The notes under the pieces are model-generated. The model did not search any database. It was given only the letters and a program-made list of their open reading frames with translations, and was not told the DNA's origin. The translations under genes and the position numbers were made by a program. Shown here piece by piece: positions 7,579 to 17,298 of a DNA stretch of 64,000 bases (its first letter is position 1; the number at the start of each line of letters is the position of its first letter). Origin of the DNA: Rhizobium sp. 32-5/1 (GTDB taxonomy: Bacteria > Pseudomonadota > Alphaproteobacteria > Rhizobiales > Rhizobiaceae); assembly GCF_029537235.1 (NCBI RefSeq), contig NZ_CP120639.1, positions 992,001-1,056,000 of the forward strand, written 5' to 3'.

Positions 7579-8511
7579 ATGCTAGCAAAGTATGATGATT
7601 ACCGCGACGGAACTACGAACACTGGATGTCTTTCTAGAGGGCCTGACGCGCAGCCGTCCAATTTAAGCGCCGCGAGCGGTCTGGTCTGCGTAGGCTCCTA
7701 CATCTATGTCGTGGCTGATGACGAGCTACATCTCGCTGTCTTTTCCGCGGGTGACAATGAGCCGGGACATCTGATCCGCTTGTTTGCTGGTGAGTTGCCC
7801 ATCATCAAAGCTGATCGAAAGCGCCAAAAGCCGGACCTGGAGGCGATCGTGTTCATTCCGGCTTTCGAAGATTTTCCATATGGGGCTCTGCTGGCTCTGG
7901 GATCGGCATCGAGGCCCAACCGCGACCGCGGTGTTCTCCTTACCCTTGATCCGCAAGGTGCGCTCAGCGGTTCGCCCGAGCTAGTCGCCATGACCCGGAT
8001 GCTTGCCCCGCTTCATCAGGCGTTCGCCGATCTCAACATAGAGGGAGCAGCCGTGGTTGGCGATGAACTCCTGCTTTTTCAGCGAGGCAACAAGAAACAT
8101 TCCGAAAACGCGATCATCCGTTACCCGCTGCTGCGGGTTCTCGAGGCGTTGCGAGGTCTGGATACAAATGCCTTTGCGCCAGCCGCCATTACGAGAGTGA
8201 ATCTCGGTATGATCCAGGGCGTCCCGCTCTGCTTCACCGATGCGGCGGCTTTACCCAATGGTGACGTGGTGTTTTGTGCCGTGGCGGAAGATACCGACGA
8301 TGCATATCTTGATGGCCCCTGCGTAGGTGCTGCAATCGGGATCGTTGACAAAACCGGGCAGCTGCTCTCGCTGCACCAGCTCGAACAGCCATACAAGGTG
8401 GAAGGTATCAGCGCTCATCTGGAGAATGACACGTTGGACCTGCTTCTCGTTACCGATGCGGACGACCCCGCGATATCGGCAAAACTGCTGTCAGCGTCCC
8501 TAGCATTGTGA
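7579..8511 (+). CDS. Conserved hypothetical protein, DUF6929-like (beta-propeller-like)
   Basis: A 310-residue soluble protein. It contains PSNLSAASGLV near residue 25, YVVADDELHLAVF, KPDLEAIVF, GNLEG-type segments (DLNIEGAAV, YKVEGISA) and many short beta strands separated by turns, which suggests a beta-propeller fold. I associate the pattern with DUF6929-type proteins of proteobacteria, from memory; no enzyme activity is established. No signal peptide is seen. The first 15 residues are less certain because another start may be used. It stands alone on this strand. Confidence 0.6.
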   Translation: MLAKYDDYRDGTTNTGCLSRGPDAQPSNLSAASGLVCVGSYIYVVADDELHLAVFSAGDNEPGHLIRLFAGELPIIKADRKRQKPDLEAIVFIPAFEDFPYGALLALGSASRPNRDRGVLLTLDPQGALSGSPELVAMTRMLAPLHQAFADLNIEGAAVVGDELLLFQRGNKKHSENAIIRYPLLRVLEALRGLDTNAFAPAAITRVNLGMIQGVPLCFTDAAALPNGDVVFCAVAEDTDDAYLDGPCVGAAIGIVDKTGQLLSLHQLEQPYKVEGISAHLENDTLDLLLVTDADDPAISAKLLSASLAL

Positions 8512-8675
8512 AGCGCGCTACCGCTTCATTCACAGCATCGATGATCTGCGACTTTACCGGCAGCACGTGTTTTTGTCGGCGCTCGGTCCGCAACATGCCT
8601 GTCTCGTCTTCCGGTTCTCCAATTCCAGCCAAAATTTTCCTTGCATTCACCGGGGCGTCCAGTCACATCCCGATC

Positions 8676-8795
8676 ACCGGCTTGATCGCCACATTCCTCA
8701 GTCGCCCGCCGACATGGCTGTCAATGCAGCGCTGGCTGATGGGCGGCGTGCTTGGCGCCCTCGCGCTACGCATGACCATGGAAAGCCGTCACTGA
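8676..8795 (+). pseudogene. LysE-family exporter, C-terminal remnant
   Basis: The frame ending at 8795 gives about 40 residues (FLSRPPTWLSMQRWLMGGVLGALALRM) typical of the last transmembrane helix of LysE/RhtB amino-acid exporters. No upstream part of such a gene is recognisable in any frame, so this is only a 3' remnant, next to the cysteine hydrolase gene. Confidence 0.45.
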
Positions 8796-8835
8796 GGCGA
8801 GGCCCATCCTCTTCACAACACAGACAGTGCATTGA

Positions 8836-9393
8836 ATGACAACAGCACTTCTCATCATCGACGTCCAGAACGCCATTCTCGAAGGCGAAGGCACGCCAGA
8901 ACGGCAGCCCGCCATCGATGAGGCACTTGACGAGACCGTCGGCCGCCTACAGTCCATCCAGGCGCGTGCCCGCGCCGCCCGTGTCCCTGTCTTCCTGGTG
9001 CAGCATGACAGTGGCCACGGAAGTTCCATGGCCCGCTCGTCGACCGGCTGGGACCTGCGCGACGAGATCGCGCCGGTTCCAGGCGAGACCATCATCCACA
9101 AGAGGAACTGCGACAGCTTCTTCCAGACCGATCTGCAGGAAGAGCTGGAAAAGCGTTCCATCAGCCATCTGGTCGTCGGTGGATGCATGACGCAATTCTG
9201 CATCGACACCACCGTGCGCCGCGCCGTTTCACTCGGCTACGATGTCACGCTGCTGTCCGACGGCCACGCGACGGGCGATATGGGCGAACTGACATTTGCG
9301 CAGATCGTCACCCATCACAATGCGCTGCTCAGCGGCTTCAATGCCGGAGCGCATGGCGTCGAGCTGCGCCGTTCCAGCGAGATCGCCTTCTGA
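8836..9393 (+). CDS. Cysteine hydrolase, isochorismatase-like family
   Basis: A 185-residue cytosolic enzyme of the isochorismatase-like superfamily. The catalytic triad positions are visible: Asp in LLIIDVQNAI (about residue 9), Lys in IIHKRNCDSFF (about 92) and Cys in GGCMTQFCIDTT (the second cysteine, about 121). VGGCMTQFC is preceded by SHLVV, as usual, and the C-terminal helix is complete. Such enzymes hydrolyse amides or related bonds (nicotinamidase, ureidoacrylate and biuret-type substrates); the substrate here cannot be assigned. The LysE remnant upstream suggests a former exporter-hydrolase pair. Confidence 0.85.
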   Translation: MTTALLIIDVQNAILEGEGTPERQPAIDEALDETVGRLQSIQARARAARVPVFLVQHDSGHGSSMARSSTGWDLRDEIAPVPGETIIHKRNCDSFFQTDLQEELEKRSISHLVVGGCMTQFCIDTTVRRAVSLGYDVTLLSDGHATGDMGELTFAQIVTHHNALLSGFNAGAHGVELRRSSEIAF

Positions 9394-9501
9394 GCAAAAG
9401 ATCCTACTCGAATACCGACCGCATGAATCTGCGCTCACAGCGGGGAATGCAGCGCGTGCGATTGGTCCGCACAAAGGCGGCGGGGCAATCGGCGTCCTAG
9501 T

Positions 9502-9906
9502 CTATGCGTGCGCGAAACGTCCCGTGGGCCGGCGTTGTAGCCAATTCTCGCGCTTCACCGACGGAAACTTATTGGCGCCGTCCGTGCCGATCATGCGAGG
9601 CGAAAATAACGGCTCGTCTTTCAGCATCTTGCGGAGGAAACGTTTGGCGGCGCCGAGATCGCGCTTCGCCGTCAACAGGAAATTGATCGAGTTGCCGTGT
9701 TTGGCGATGGCTCGATACAGATATCGCCATTTGCCGCGGATCTTCACATAGGTCTCGTCAATCCCGACCGACCCACACTGTGGGCGGCGGAACTGATGAA
9801 GCCCCTTCTCGATCATCGGCGCATAGGCCAGAACCCACCGATTGATGGTGCTGTGATCGACCTCAAACCCGCGAGAGCGTCTTCTTGGGCGTGAAGTGCA
9901 GGTCAC
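9502..9906 (-). pseudogene. IS6-family transposase fragment
   Basis: Encodes the middle of an IS6 (IS26-like) transposase: DHSTINRWVLAYAP, then the first catalytic Asp in VGIDETYVKIRGKWRYLYRA and the second in MIGTDGANKF. The N-terminal HTH and the C-terminal part with the catalytic Glu are missing or changed. With the second IS6 copy at 11.8 kb it brackets the AbiEii remnant and the ferritin-like gene. Confidence 0.75.
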
Positions 9907-10217
9907 GTTCGATCTTCAACCCGAACGGACCGGCTATGCTCCTTGAAGGGCGGTTTGTCCCCCAACACGGGGGACGCTGCAGACGGCGAATGGAGCGGGC
10001 ACGCGAACAGGACAAAGCGTCCGCGGTGTGTAGGAATCCAGTCCATAATCAAGGCCACGACCCACCGACGGAGATGCATTGGATTTCCTGAAACCTGCAA
10101 ACCGAAGACGGGCCGCACACGGACACGTAGACGAGTGGACCCGCGAAAGGTCAGAGGGAATACGACGGAACCTTCAGAGGCGCGCGGCGTAGGAGGTGAT
10201 GCGGGCGAGGATTTCTT
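9907..10217. other. Gap without a recognisable gene
   Basis: About 310 bp between the IS6 fragment and the AbiEii remnant. Short open frames exist on both strands but show no recognisable domain. A G/C-rich near-palindrome (gtcccccaacacgggggac, 9957-9975) could form a hairpin. I see no gene. Confidence 0.4.
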
Positions 10218-10840
10218 TCAGGCTGGGCTGCCGTGGTAATAGAGCGCCCACGTCCGCTCGTATGCGCGCTCGTAAAGTCCGAACGTCTCTGGGTCGGATA
10301 GGCTGAACGCGGGATTACTGCTGATGTCCTGATTGTCGGCCTTCGGGAAGCGCTTCTGCTTGTGGGCACCATACACGTCCGAGCCGAGGAAAGCTTGCAC
10401 GTCCGGTTGGTCGAGCAGGCAGTAGACGTCGTAATAATGCCGGAGGAAATTGGCGGGGAACTGGCCGGTTTCCTGCTGCTTGCGATATTTGGTGGAGATG
10501 GTCTGGAGCTTCTCGACCAGCGTGTAGCCGGGCTCGTAGCAGGGAACGGCCAGCGCGCGATTATCGATCAGCTCGACGCGCGATGCCGCGTAGGCCCAGG
10601 AGCTGATACCCTTGTCGATATTGGGAGCCACCGTGTCGAAGCCAGCTTCGGGTAACACGCCGTCCTTGAGATCGGATTTCGTGCCGGTCGTCTCGGGGTA
10701 GTAGAGGCGGATGCCGCCGCTGCGATACGTCTCGGTGTCAAATTCGGTATCGCGCTCGATCTTTTGGATACCGTCGATCGTGATCGCGCCTCCCGAATAC
10801 GGGCGGGATCGAGCTGCATGCCGTCGATCTTGAACCATTG
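10218..10840 (-). pseudogene. AbiEii/AbiGii-type nucleotidyltransferase toxin, C-terminal remnant
   Basis: The long frame (to about 10795) carries the C-terminal two thirds of an AbiEii-type toxin: YTLVEKLQTISTKYRKQQ, then FLRHYYDVYCLLDQPDVQAFLG and the final FGLYERAYERTWALYYHG. Upstream, a different frame gives FKIDGMQLDPARIR, so a base seems lost near 10795, and the N-terminal nucleotidyltransferase motif is absent. AbiEii toxins act in type IV toxin-antitoxin and phage-abortive systems with an AbiEi antitoxin; none is present here. A non-functional remnant between two IS6 pieces. Confidence 0.65.
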
Positions 10841-11147
10841 ATGGCCTCCGCATCCATTGCGGCAGCGTGCATCCGGCGTCGCGAAAACCGTATTGGGCAA
10901 TTGAGCACGCCACGTTGATGCGAGAGGCCCAATCTGTTGGCCGGACGCGTCTAAGCGTGGAGGAAGATAATGGGGTGCGATGCGGTCATTTAATCTCGTG
11001 CTTGGAAAACACCGAAGGCGCTCGACCCATGATGGGGAGCGCCCTCGTCACCCGCGACAGCGAACGCACAACCGTCATGGTCGCTGCAGGCCGTCGGCAA
11101 TGTGGGTGGCGATCCCTAAATGAGGATCGCCCACCTGTTTTTCAAGG
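10841..11147. other. Gap without a recognisable gene
   Basis: About 307 bp between the AbiEii remnant and the ferritin-like gene. No frame has a recognisable domain; its upstream part is presumably degraded toxin-antitoxin sequence. Confidence 0.4.
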
Positions 11148-11597
11148 TCACATCGACTTCGCAGTCGTTTCTATCCAAGCGCGGTGACGACGCTCGTCCT
11201 CGTGCGCCCTCATGAAGAAGGCCTTCGACTGCGGGATCGCATCCTCGTGTCGGGATGCGCGTTCGTAGGCCGTAACAGTGTCGTCCTCGTTCGTCTTCAT
11301 CGCCTTGAGGATAGCCGAATCTCCCATGAGATCGGCCAGAGCAATTTTTCCAGTGGTCAGCATCTGCTTCATGTCGCCTTCGGTCGGTGCCTCAATACCG
11401 AGTTCGCGGGCCATCTCGTTGAGGACTGTTACATGCTCCAGGTGATCCTGTTTGAACTCGGCGATCTTTGCGCTGAGAGTCTTGTCATCCAACCGCTCAA
11501 TACAGGAATCGTATGCGGCAATGGCGTCGTGTTCCAGATAAACTAAATCCTTGACAAGTTTCTCGATGTTGCCTTCGTTTCCGACCATGGTGACCAT
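11148..11597 (-). CDS. PA2169-type four-helix-bundle protein (DUF2383, ferritin-like)
   Basis: A protein of 149 residues, almost all alpha-helical, with ferritin-like metal-ligand patterns: LVYLEHDAIAAYDSC (Glu and nearby His), FKQDHLEHVTVL, TVTAYERAS and AHEDERRHRAWIE. This matches the DUF2383/PA2169 family, often stress-induced and of unsettled role. The ATG at 11595-11597 is chosen because a GGAG motif lies 8 bp upstream; an in-frame ATG three codons later is possible. It appears intact, which contrasts with the decayed genes on both sides. Confidence 0.8.
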   Translation of the reverse strand: MVTMVGNEGNIEKLVKDLVYLEHDAIAAYDSCIERLDDKTLSAKIAEFKQDHLEHVTVLNEMARELGIEAPTEGDMKQMLTTGKIALADLMGDSAILKAMKTNEDDTVTAYERASRHEDAIPQSKAFFMRAHEDERRHRAWIETTAKSM

Positions 11598-11756
11598 GAA
11601 TTCTGCTCCGTTTGTTATGCAACCAGAGAACGAACCGCCACTGAGATTGTTCCAGGCCACTTGCGCCGCTCAGTGGATGGAATGGCTCTACATTCGATTA
11701 GGGTGAACTGCAGCGAACTGGCGGAGGGATATTGCCAAGTGGTTTGAGCTTTCTGC

Positions 11757-12414
11757 GTGGGCTATGCGAGGTGGATGCGCACCCCGTGTCAAATGCCGTG
11801 CCTGAAGGGCTTTCGCTTTGCCCGTGATATTATCGCCTATGCGGTGTGGGCTTATCATCGCTTTGCCCTCCGCACCGCCGATGTGGAAGACCTGCTCGCC
11901 GAACGCGGTGTCATTGTCAGCGGGGAAGCAATCCGCGTTTGCGTCAATCGTTTCGGGCGGAATTTTGCAGATCGTGTCCGGCGAGATCGGCCTGCGCCTG
12001 GCGACAAGTGGCACGTCGACGAGGTCGTGATCACGATCCGTGGCATAAAGTATTGGCGATGGCGGGCCATTGACGCGGACGGCGATGTGCTCGACATTTT
12101 GGTCCAGACACGTCGAAATGCGAAGGCCGCGAGGCGATTGCTGCGCGGACTGATGGAGCGGTTCTGCACGCCGAGGGTTGTGGTCACGGACAAACTCCGC
12201 AGCTAGATCGACCCGATCCGAACCCTGGCGCCGGGCGCTGAGCATCGGGCGCACAAGGGGCTCAACAATGCGATCGAAGTTTCGCGCAGGCCCATCCGAA
12301 AGCGCGAGAAGATAGTCGGGCGGTTCAAATCGCCTAGGCAAGCGCAGAGGTTCCTTTCCGCCCATGACCAGATCACTCTGATCCTTCCTTCTGCAGTCAA
12401 ATCGCTCCCTAGCA
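11757..12414 (+). pseudogene. IS6-family transposase with in-frame stop
   Basis: Reads CLKGFRFARDIIAYAVWAYHRFALRTADVEDLLAERG (HTH region), first Asp in WHVDEVVITIRG, second Asp in VVTDKLRS, and then a TAG at 12204-12206. The same frame continues after the stop with APGAEHRAHKGLNNAIE (catalytic Glu block) and FKSPRQAQRFLSAHDQI, so the element was full length. The stop and the altered residues around it suggest true decay, unlike the single-base deletions elsewhere. Clear terminal repeats were not found. Confidence 0.75.
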
Positions 12415-12421
12415 CCTTGCT

Positions 12422-14808
12422 TCAAACAACTTGGCAAAACCTGGCGGTTCTATCGCCAGCGGCGTTCGTGGCGCGGTCGGGTGCATCTTGGAAGCCAAGC
12501 TTTTCCAGAAAGTCGCTCAAGGGGAGAGGGCGGGAGAGCAGATAGCCCTGCAGATCGCTGCACCCCGCCGCGACCAAGAAGTCTCTCTGGCCTTGAGTCT
12601 CCACGCCTTCCGCCGTGGTTGCTTTGCCTAGCGTACGGCTGAGCTCAAGAATGGCGGATACGATGGCGGCACCTTCGGCTTTGGTGCCCAGCAGGTTGAC
12701 GAAAGACCGATCGATCTTGATGCGATCGATGTTGAACTGAATGAGATGGCTGAGAGACGAAAATCCCGTGCCGAAGTCGTCTAGCGCGATACGGATGCCA
12801 TGAGATCGGAGCAAGCCGAGCGTCGCCTGGCCTTCTTCATCAATGTCGAACAGGGCGGCCTCCGTCAATTCTAGCTCAAGTCGCGAAGGCGGCAGACCGG
12901 TCTCCGATAGGATCGACATGACGTGGCTGCCAAAGCCGCGATGGCGGATCTGCGACGGCGAGACATTTACAGCAAGCGACAATTCGACCGGCCAGCTGGC
13001 AGCGTCCTGCGCCGCATTACGCAGGACCCGTTCGCCCAGTCGCAGGATCAGGCCCGTCTCTTCGGCAATCGGGATGAACTTGTCCGGTGACAATAGCCCC
13101 AGCGTCGGATGGTGCCACCGCACCAGCGCCTCTGCGCCGGAAAGTAACCCACTGCCATCAGCGCGATGGACGCCCTGATAGTAGACCTCCAGCCGACCCG
13201 TCTTGGCCGCCAGTGAATAGCCGTTTTCGCCGGTATCTTCCGCGCCCCCTTCAAGCAGGAGACGAAGATCGCTTTTCAAATTTTCCCTCGCCTCAACCCG
13301 ATGGTCCAAGGATGAATCATACTCGACCAGTCGCCCGCGCCCGCTGATCTTGGCCTCATAAAGTGCAACGTCGGCGCGTCTCATGATCTCCTTGATTGTG
13401 TAGGTCGTATCCTCGACGAGAGCGACGCCAATGGAACATCCGATACGAATGGTGGCATCTATTGTGTCGAGCTGAAACGGCTTGCTCAACCCTTCTATGA
13501 TGCTGTTGCAGATCCTCAGGTAAACATCATCCTCGCGATCAAGATCCGCAAGAATAAGAGCAAACTCGTCGCCGCCGACCCGGGCGAGGGTATCTACTGG
13601 CTTGATCAGTGCATTCATGCGACCTGCCGCGGAACGTAGCAATTCGTCGCCGGCGGCATGTCCATAGGTGTCGTTGACCTCTTTAAACCTATCGAGGTCG
13701 ATCAGCGCAACGACTGCTCGCTTGCGCCGTGGTGCCAGATCCAGGAGAGATTGCTCTAGGCGGTGTGGGAACAGCGCACGGTTTGGAAGTCCGGTCAGAA
13801 CATCGTGCGCCGACAAATGCCGAGCATGGTGCTCGCTGGCGCTCAGTTCCTCAGGCTTTTGCGCAATCGTCCCACGAGCGCAAAGAACAGGGCTGCAATA
13901 ACGAGCCCAGCTATCGAAAGCACCGGAACGAGACGGCCTATCACCCGGGAGCCTGGCAGATCCGGCTCCCAGATAATGAAACCGAGCGGTTCACCGGTTC
14001 CTGTCGCCGCGATCTGGAAGGCAACCTCATTGTGCTCCTGGTCCGAGGTGCGGGCATAGCGCGCGCCAGCGAGTCCCTGTTCCCGGCTGATCATGTCAAG
14101 AGTGGCGCCGTCTAGGAACCGGAAGACGACGAGATAGAGCTGGGCGCGTTCATCGTGCACATCGGCTCGCGAAGCAGCCGATATCGAAACGGCCCCTGCA
14201 ACGGAGGGACGACCTTCAAGCCGCATCAACTCTACCCGACTTGGTTCGGCATCCAACGACCGCTGCGCGTGACTGATTTCCAAGTCGCGGATCAATGGTT
14301 GAAGCAGAGGGCGCACCCACTTGAACCGCCGTGCGGTTTCTGTGTCGGCCCTTAGCGCAAGCTCCCCAGACGGTGTGACCAGAAAGGCGGCATTGTAGCC
14401 GAACACCGTCCTTGCAATTTTGCCGAAGGTCCGCGCGGATGAAGCGCCGTCACCGCGGATGCGACCGAGAGTTTTCTCGCCGTGAGCAGCAGGATCTGCT
14501 GCGAGAAATGACGCATAGCCGGCGCCAATCAGTTGGATCTCCTGCGACACCCGCTTCACCTGATCATTAAGCCGGTCATTGACAAGTTGGCGCTGTCGAT
14601 CAAGGGCAGCAGCATCACTTTCGGCGCCTGCCCAGATCGTCGCGAGAAAAACCAGCCCGAGAATTGCAAGTCCACTAATGGCGATCAGCAGCAATATCGA
14701 CCCTGACGTTGTCCAGGGGCGTTTGTGTGCGGTTGTCTTTGTTTGGGTTTGGCCGAGCACGCAGTCGTCTCCGATATCGTGCTGATCCTGCTCCCAATTG
14801 TTTACCAA
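12422..14808 (-). CDS. CHASE4-type sensor GGDEF-EAL protein (c-di-GMP turnover), split by one missing base
   Basis: Two adjacent frames form one protein of about 795 residues. The upstream frame (to 13843) has a transmembrane helix near residues 35-60, a periplasmic domain that looks like CHASE4 (SARTFGKIARTVFGYNAAFLV) and a second helix before RLRKSLR. The downstream frame gives ELSASEHHARHLSAHDVLTGLPNRALFP, an intact GGDEF signature (RVGGDEFAL), then an EAL domain with EALVRWHHP, ELTEAAL, DDFGTGFSSL and KIDRSFV. The break is at the CC of 13849-13850 (one missing base, giving a TGA). Both enzymatic signatures are complete, so the intact protein could make and break c-di-GMP. Confidence 0.75.
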
Positions 14809-14939
14809 ACGCTTTCACAGCGGTTGCAATATTTCTGCTTCGACACAACCAGCTCGTTAATCATTTCGTGTTTGGCTTTAGGTGGTAAGAACCGCGTGAC
14901 GCCTCCTTGCTGGAGCGTCTTCCACATCAAGGTACCGAC

Positions 14940-15743
14940 ATGCTGCGATTGAAATCTCTACTCCAGCGAAAAACTTTGGCGCTGGCTTTTATCCTATCCG
15001 TTTGCTCATTTGGCCAACCCCAAACGATCTTGGCGTCCGGAAATGACACGATCCGGATCGCCGTGGAGGGCGCATTCCCGCCTTTCAACTACCTTGACTC
15101 GTCAAACCAGCTCCAGGGCTTTGACGTCGATATTGCTAAGGCGCTTTGTGAGACCGCCAAGCTGAAATGTGAGTTCGTCATTCAGGAATGGACCACAATG
15201 ATCCCCGGCCTGCTGAACAAACAGTACGACGTGATCATTTCGTCGATGTCGATGAGCGCCGAGCGGCGCGAAAAGGTTTCCTTCACCCAGAGATACTATG
15301 ACAGCCCGTCCGTCTTCATCGTCGGCAAAGGCTCCGCCATTGCCGGAACCACGCCGGAGAGCCTGAGGAACTTGAGGTTAGGCGTTACTTCGGGCACCTC
15401 CCAAGAAGCCTATGCCAAAAAGTTCTACCCTGATGTCACAACCACGGTGTTTCAGGCTTCACCGGACCTGTACAAGGGACTGGCACAGGGAAAGGTCGAC
15501 ATTATTATGGAAGACAAGCTTGCAGTTTATGACTGGCTGGCAAACACTAAGGCGGGCGGCTGCTGCGAGTTCCTGGGCGGTGATATCAAGGACACCGAGT
15601 TTTTCGGCGATGGAGCCGGCATCGCCTTGCGGCCTTCCGACAGCCATTTGCTCGCACAGTTTAATGCCGCACTCGAGACGATCCAGACTAACGACACTTA
15701 TGACACGATCAACGCCAAGTATTTTCCCTTCAGCATCCGCTGA
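14940..15743 (+). CDS. Orphan family-3 ABC substrate-binding protein (amino-acid/opine type)
   Basis: A protein of 267 residues with an Sec signal peptide (LALAFILSVCSF...ILASG) and the SBP_bac_3 fold: IRIAVEGAFPPFNYLDSSNQ, GFDVDIAKALCETA, CEFVIQEWTTMIPGLLNKQYDVIISSMSM, RREKVSFTQRYYDSP, and LGVTSGTSQEAYAK. This resembles binding proteins for lysine, arginine, ornithine or opines. No permease or ATPase gene is adjacent. It is divergent from the CHASE4-GGDEF-EAL gene (131 bp between), so it may serve as a ligand-binding partner of that sensor. ATG 14940 is used because it puts the signal peptide at the N-terminus. Confidence 0.8.
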   Translation: MLRLKSLLQRKTLALAFILSVCSFGQPQTILASGNDTIRIAVEGAFPPFNYLDSSNQLQGFDVDIAKALCETAKLKCEFVIQEWTTMIPGLLNKQYDVIISSMSMSAERREKVSFTQRYYDSPSVFIVGKGSAIAGTTPESLRNLRLGVTSGTSQEAYAKKFYPDVTTTVFQASPDLYKGLAQGKVDIIMEDKLAVYDWLANTKAGGCCEFLGGDIKDTEFFGDGAGIALRPSDSHLLAQFNAALETIQTNDTYDTINAKYFPFSIR

Positions 15744-16500
15744 TAGGGTGGCCAGCCCCGAGGCCAGCCAGCTATGTACATTCAGGGTGGACAAGGCATG
15801 CCGGAACTGGGCGATCTTTCGAACCATGATGGAAGCGGCTTCCATTCTGGCTAACCAGCTGCAAAGCGAGTTTTTGACCTTCATCCATAACGCCAATCAG
15901 TTCGCAACGGACTGCCGCCCATCCGCAATTGTCGGGGCTGCGCGCTCACCCCGCGAGGTTCGGCAAACCTACATTTCCGGGGTTGGTCCAAGCTGAAAGT
16001 ATCGCCTCTTGAGCTTCCGAGTGCGAGCTGGAGAGGCGCAATGCCATCAAGATATATTGCGTTTGGCGTGCTGCTCACCTAAAGCCTCGAAATCTCCGGG
16101 TCTGGAGAACCGTGCCATTCAAGCCTCCATGTTCCGCCTTGACGAAGGTTTTGAATCAGGGACGGATGGAATGTTACAAGGCATATACCCCGGTGATCTT
16201 ACGGAAGGATAGATCAGGCTCGGACTAGACTGAAAAACGCCGGCAGAGACAGAGTTAGGGTTGCAGATGGTTCGCGGTATGGCGCGCGTTATAGAGCGCT
16301 AACTCGACAAGCGTGATCTTGTGAAGGTCGAATTCTACAAGGTCTGCAGGATTAACGCCCTTCTACTTCAGAATTTTAGCCGCGACCGCAAACCCCACCC
16401 TGTTTACGATCACGCGGATCTCGCAGCTGTTGTCGATATTGGTACGGGTATGCTCTTAGGGGGAAAGATGCTTAATGCCGGTCCTGAAAAGCCTCAGGCA
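15744..16500. other. Long gap without a recognisable gene
   Basis: About 757 bp. A weak inverted repeat (tggcc...ggcca, 15749-15766) lies just after the binding-protein stop and could be a terminator. The remaining open frames (for example near 15881-16078 on the minus strand and 16321-16713 on the plus strand) have no domain or coherent composition that I can recognise. Confidence 0.4.
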
Positions 16501-16674
16501 TTATGGAACGCTCTTGGCGGCCATCAAAACGTCAAGGTCCACCGAACCCGGCCCGAAGCGATAATTGAGCTTCTTGGCCGTTTCAGCCAGGAGATCATAC
16601 CGAGCTTGGAATTGTTCGAGAGTATAGAGATGCCCTCGGATCTGGCGTTTACGGGTACGGTTAGGCTCGGTCAT
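16501..16674 (-). CDS. Small hypothetical protein
   Basis: A 57-residue frame from ATG 16672-16674 to TAA 16501-16503: basic start MTEPNRTRKRQIRGHLY, then TLEQFQARYDLLAETAKKL and a C-terminal GSVDLDVLMAAK. A plausible AAGGA motif lies about 8 bp upstream. The amphipathic helix and normal codon use suggest a real gene, but nothing is recognised and it is too short to be sure. Confidence 0.4.
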   Translation of the reverse strand: MTEPNRTRKRQIRGHLYTLEQFQARYDLLAETAKKLNYRFGPGSVDLDVLMAAKSVP

Positions 16675-16887
16675 GCTCGTCCTTTATGGAGAGGGCCCGG
16701 CATGGACAGGTAGGAAGCTCGACTGCCAATTCGTTGGCTACGGGCAGAAAGCGGAAAAACCCCCGTATTCACCATCCCTGTCATGTCCGCTTGACACACA
16801 CCGGGCCCTTGTGGACCCAATGCGTTTGTCTTCAACTTGTTCCATAGGTTTTAAGGACGTGGGCCACATCGGCCGAAGACCTCCAAG

Positions 16888-17133
16888 ATGCTTGATCCGC
16901 TAGACGCTCAGGTTGGCAGCAGGATCCGCCTGCAGCGCAAGATGAAGACCTTGAACCAGTCAGACCTGGACAGGGCTGTGGGAGTAACTTTTCAGCAAAT
17001 CCTGAAATATGAAAGCGGAACCAATCGCGTTAGCGCCAGTCGACTGCAGTTGATCGCCGAGGCGCTGCATGTCCCTGTTGCCTTGTTTTCGAAGGCCCGG
17101 GCGTCGCGAAGTCTGGCCAGACATCTGAGATAA
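16888..17133 (+). CDS. XRE-family helix-turn-helix regulator (C-terminus shifted by one base)
   Basis: The N-terminal 65 residues are a classic Cro/CI-type HTH: GSRIRLQRKMKTLNQSDLDRAVGVTFQQILKYESG, then NRVSASRLQLIAEAL, as in many rhizobial plasmid regulators. After VPVALF the given frame runs to a stop at 17133, but another frame continues with EINDLFLFLSTDEGQAVNRAFAKI, which is the expected C-terminal segment of this family. A T seems to be missing from the TTTT run at 17086-17089. The real gene therefore probably extends to about 17200. Target unknown. Confidence 0.65.
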   Translation: MLDPLDAQVGSRIRLQRKMKTLNQSDLDRAVGVTFQQILKYESGTNRVSASRLQLIAEALHVPVALFSKARASRSLARHLR

Positions 17134-17298
17134 ACGACCTATTCCTATTTCTCTCGACGGATGAGGGGCAGGCCGTCAACCGTGCCTTTGCGAAGATTAC
17201 GGACGACGGTCTGATCCTTCAGCGCCTGCGATGCGGTTTTCACGGCATCGATCACCGATGCTGCAACCTGTTTTCAATTTATAACCATAGCCATAATA

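Noticed and set aside
9957..9975. G/C-rich hairpin (gtcccccaacacgggggac) as a terminator
   Set aside because: No T-run follows on either strand and no gene ends close to it, so no terminator is called.
11688..12437. Open frame of 249 codons opposite the IS6 transposase
   Set aside because: The plus strand has the DDE motifs; the minus frame has no domain.
16321..16713. Open frame of 130 codons on the plus strand
   Set aside because: No recognisable domain; a short minus-strand frame (16501-16674) with a ribosome-binding motif looks more gene-like.
17134..17298. Short minus-strand frame ending KGTVDGLPLIRREK next to purU
   Set aside because: Antisense to the expected XRE C-terminus; no start codon nearby and no known domain.
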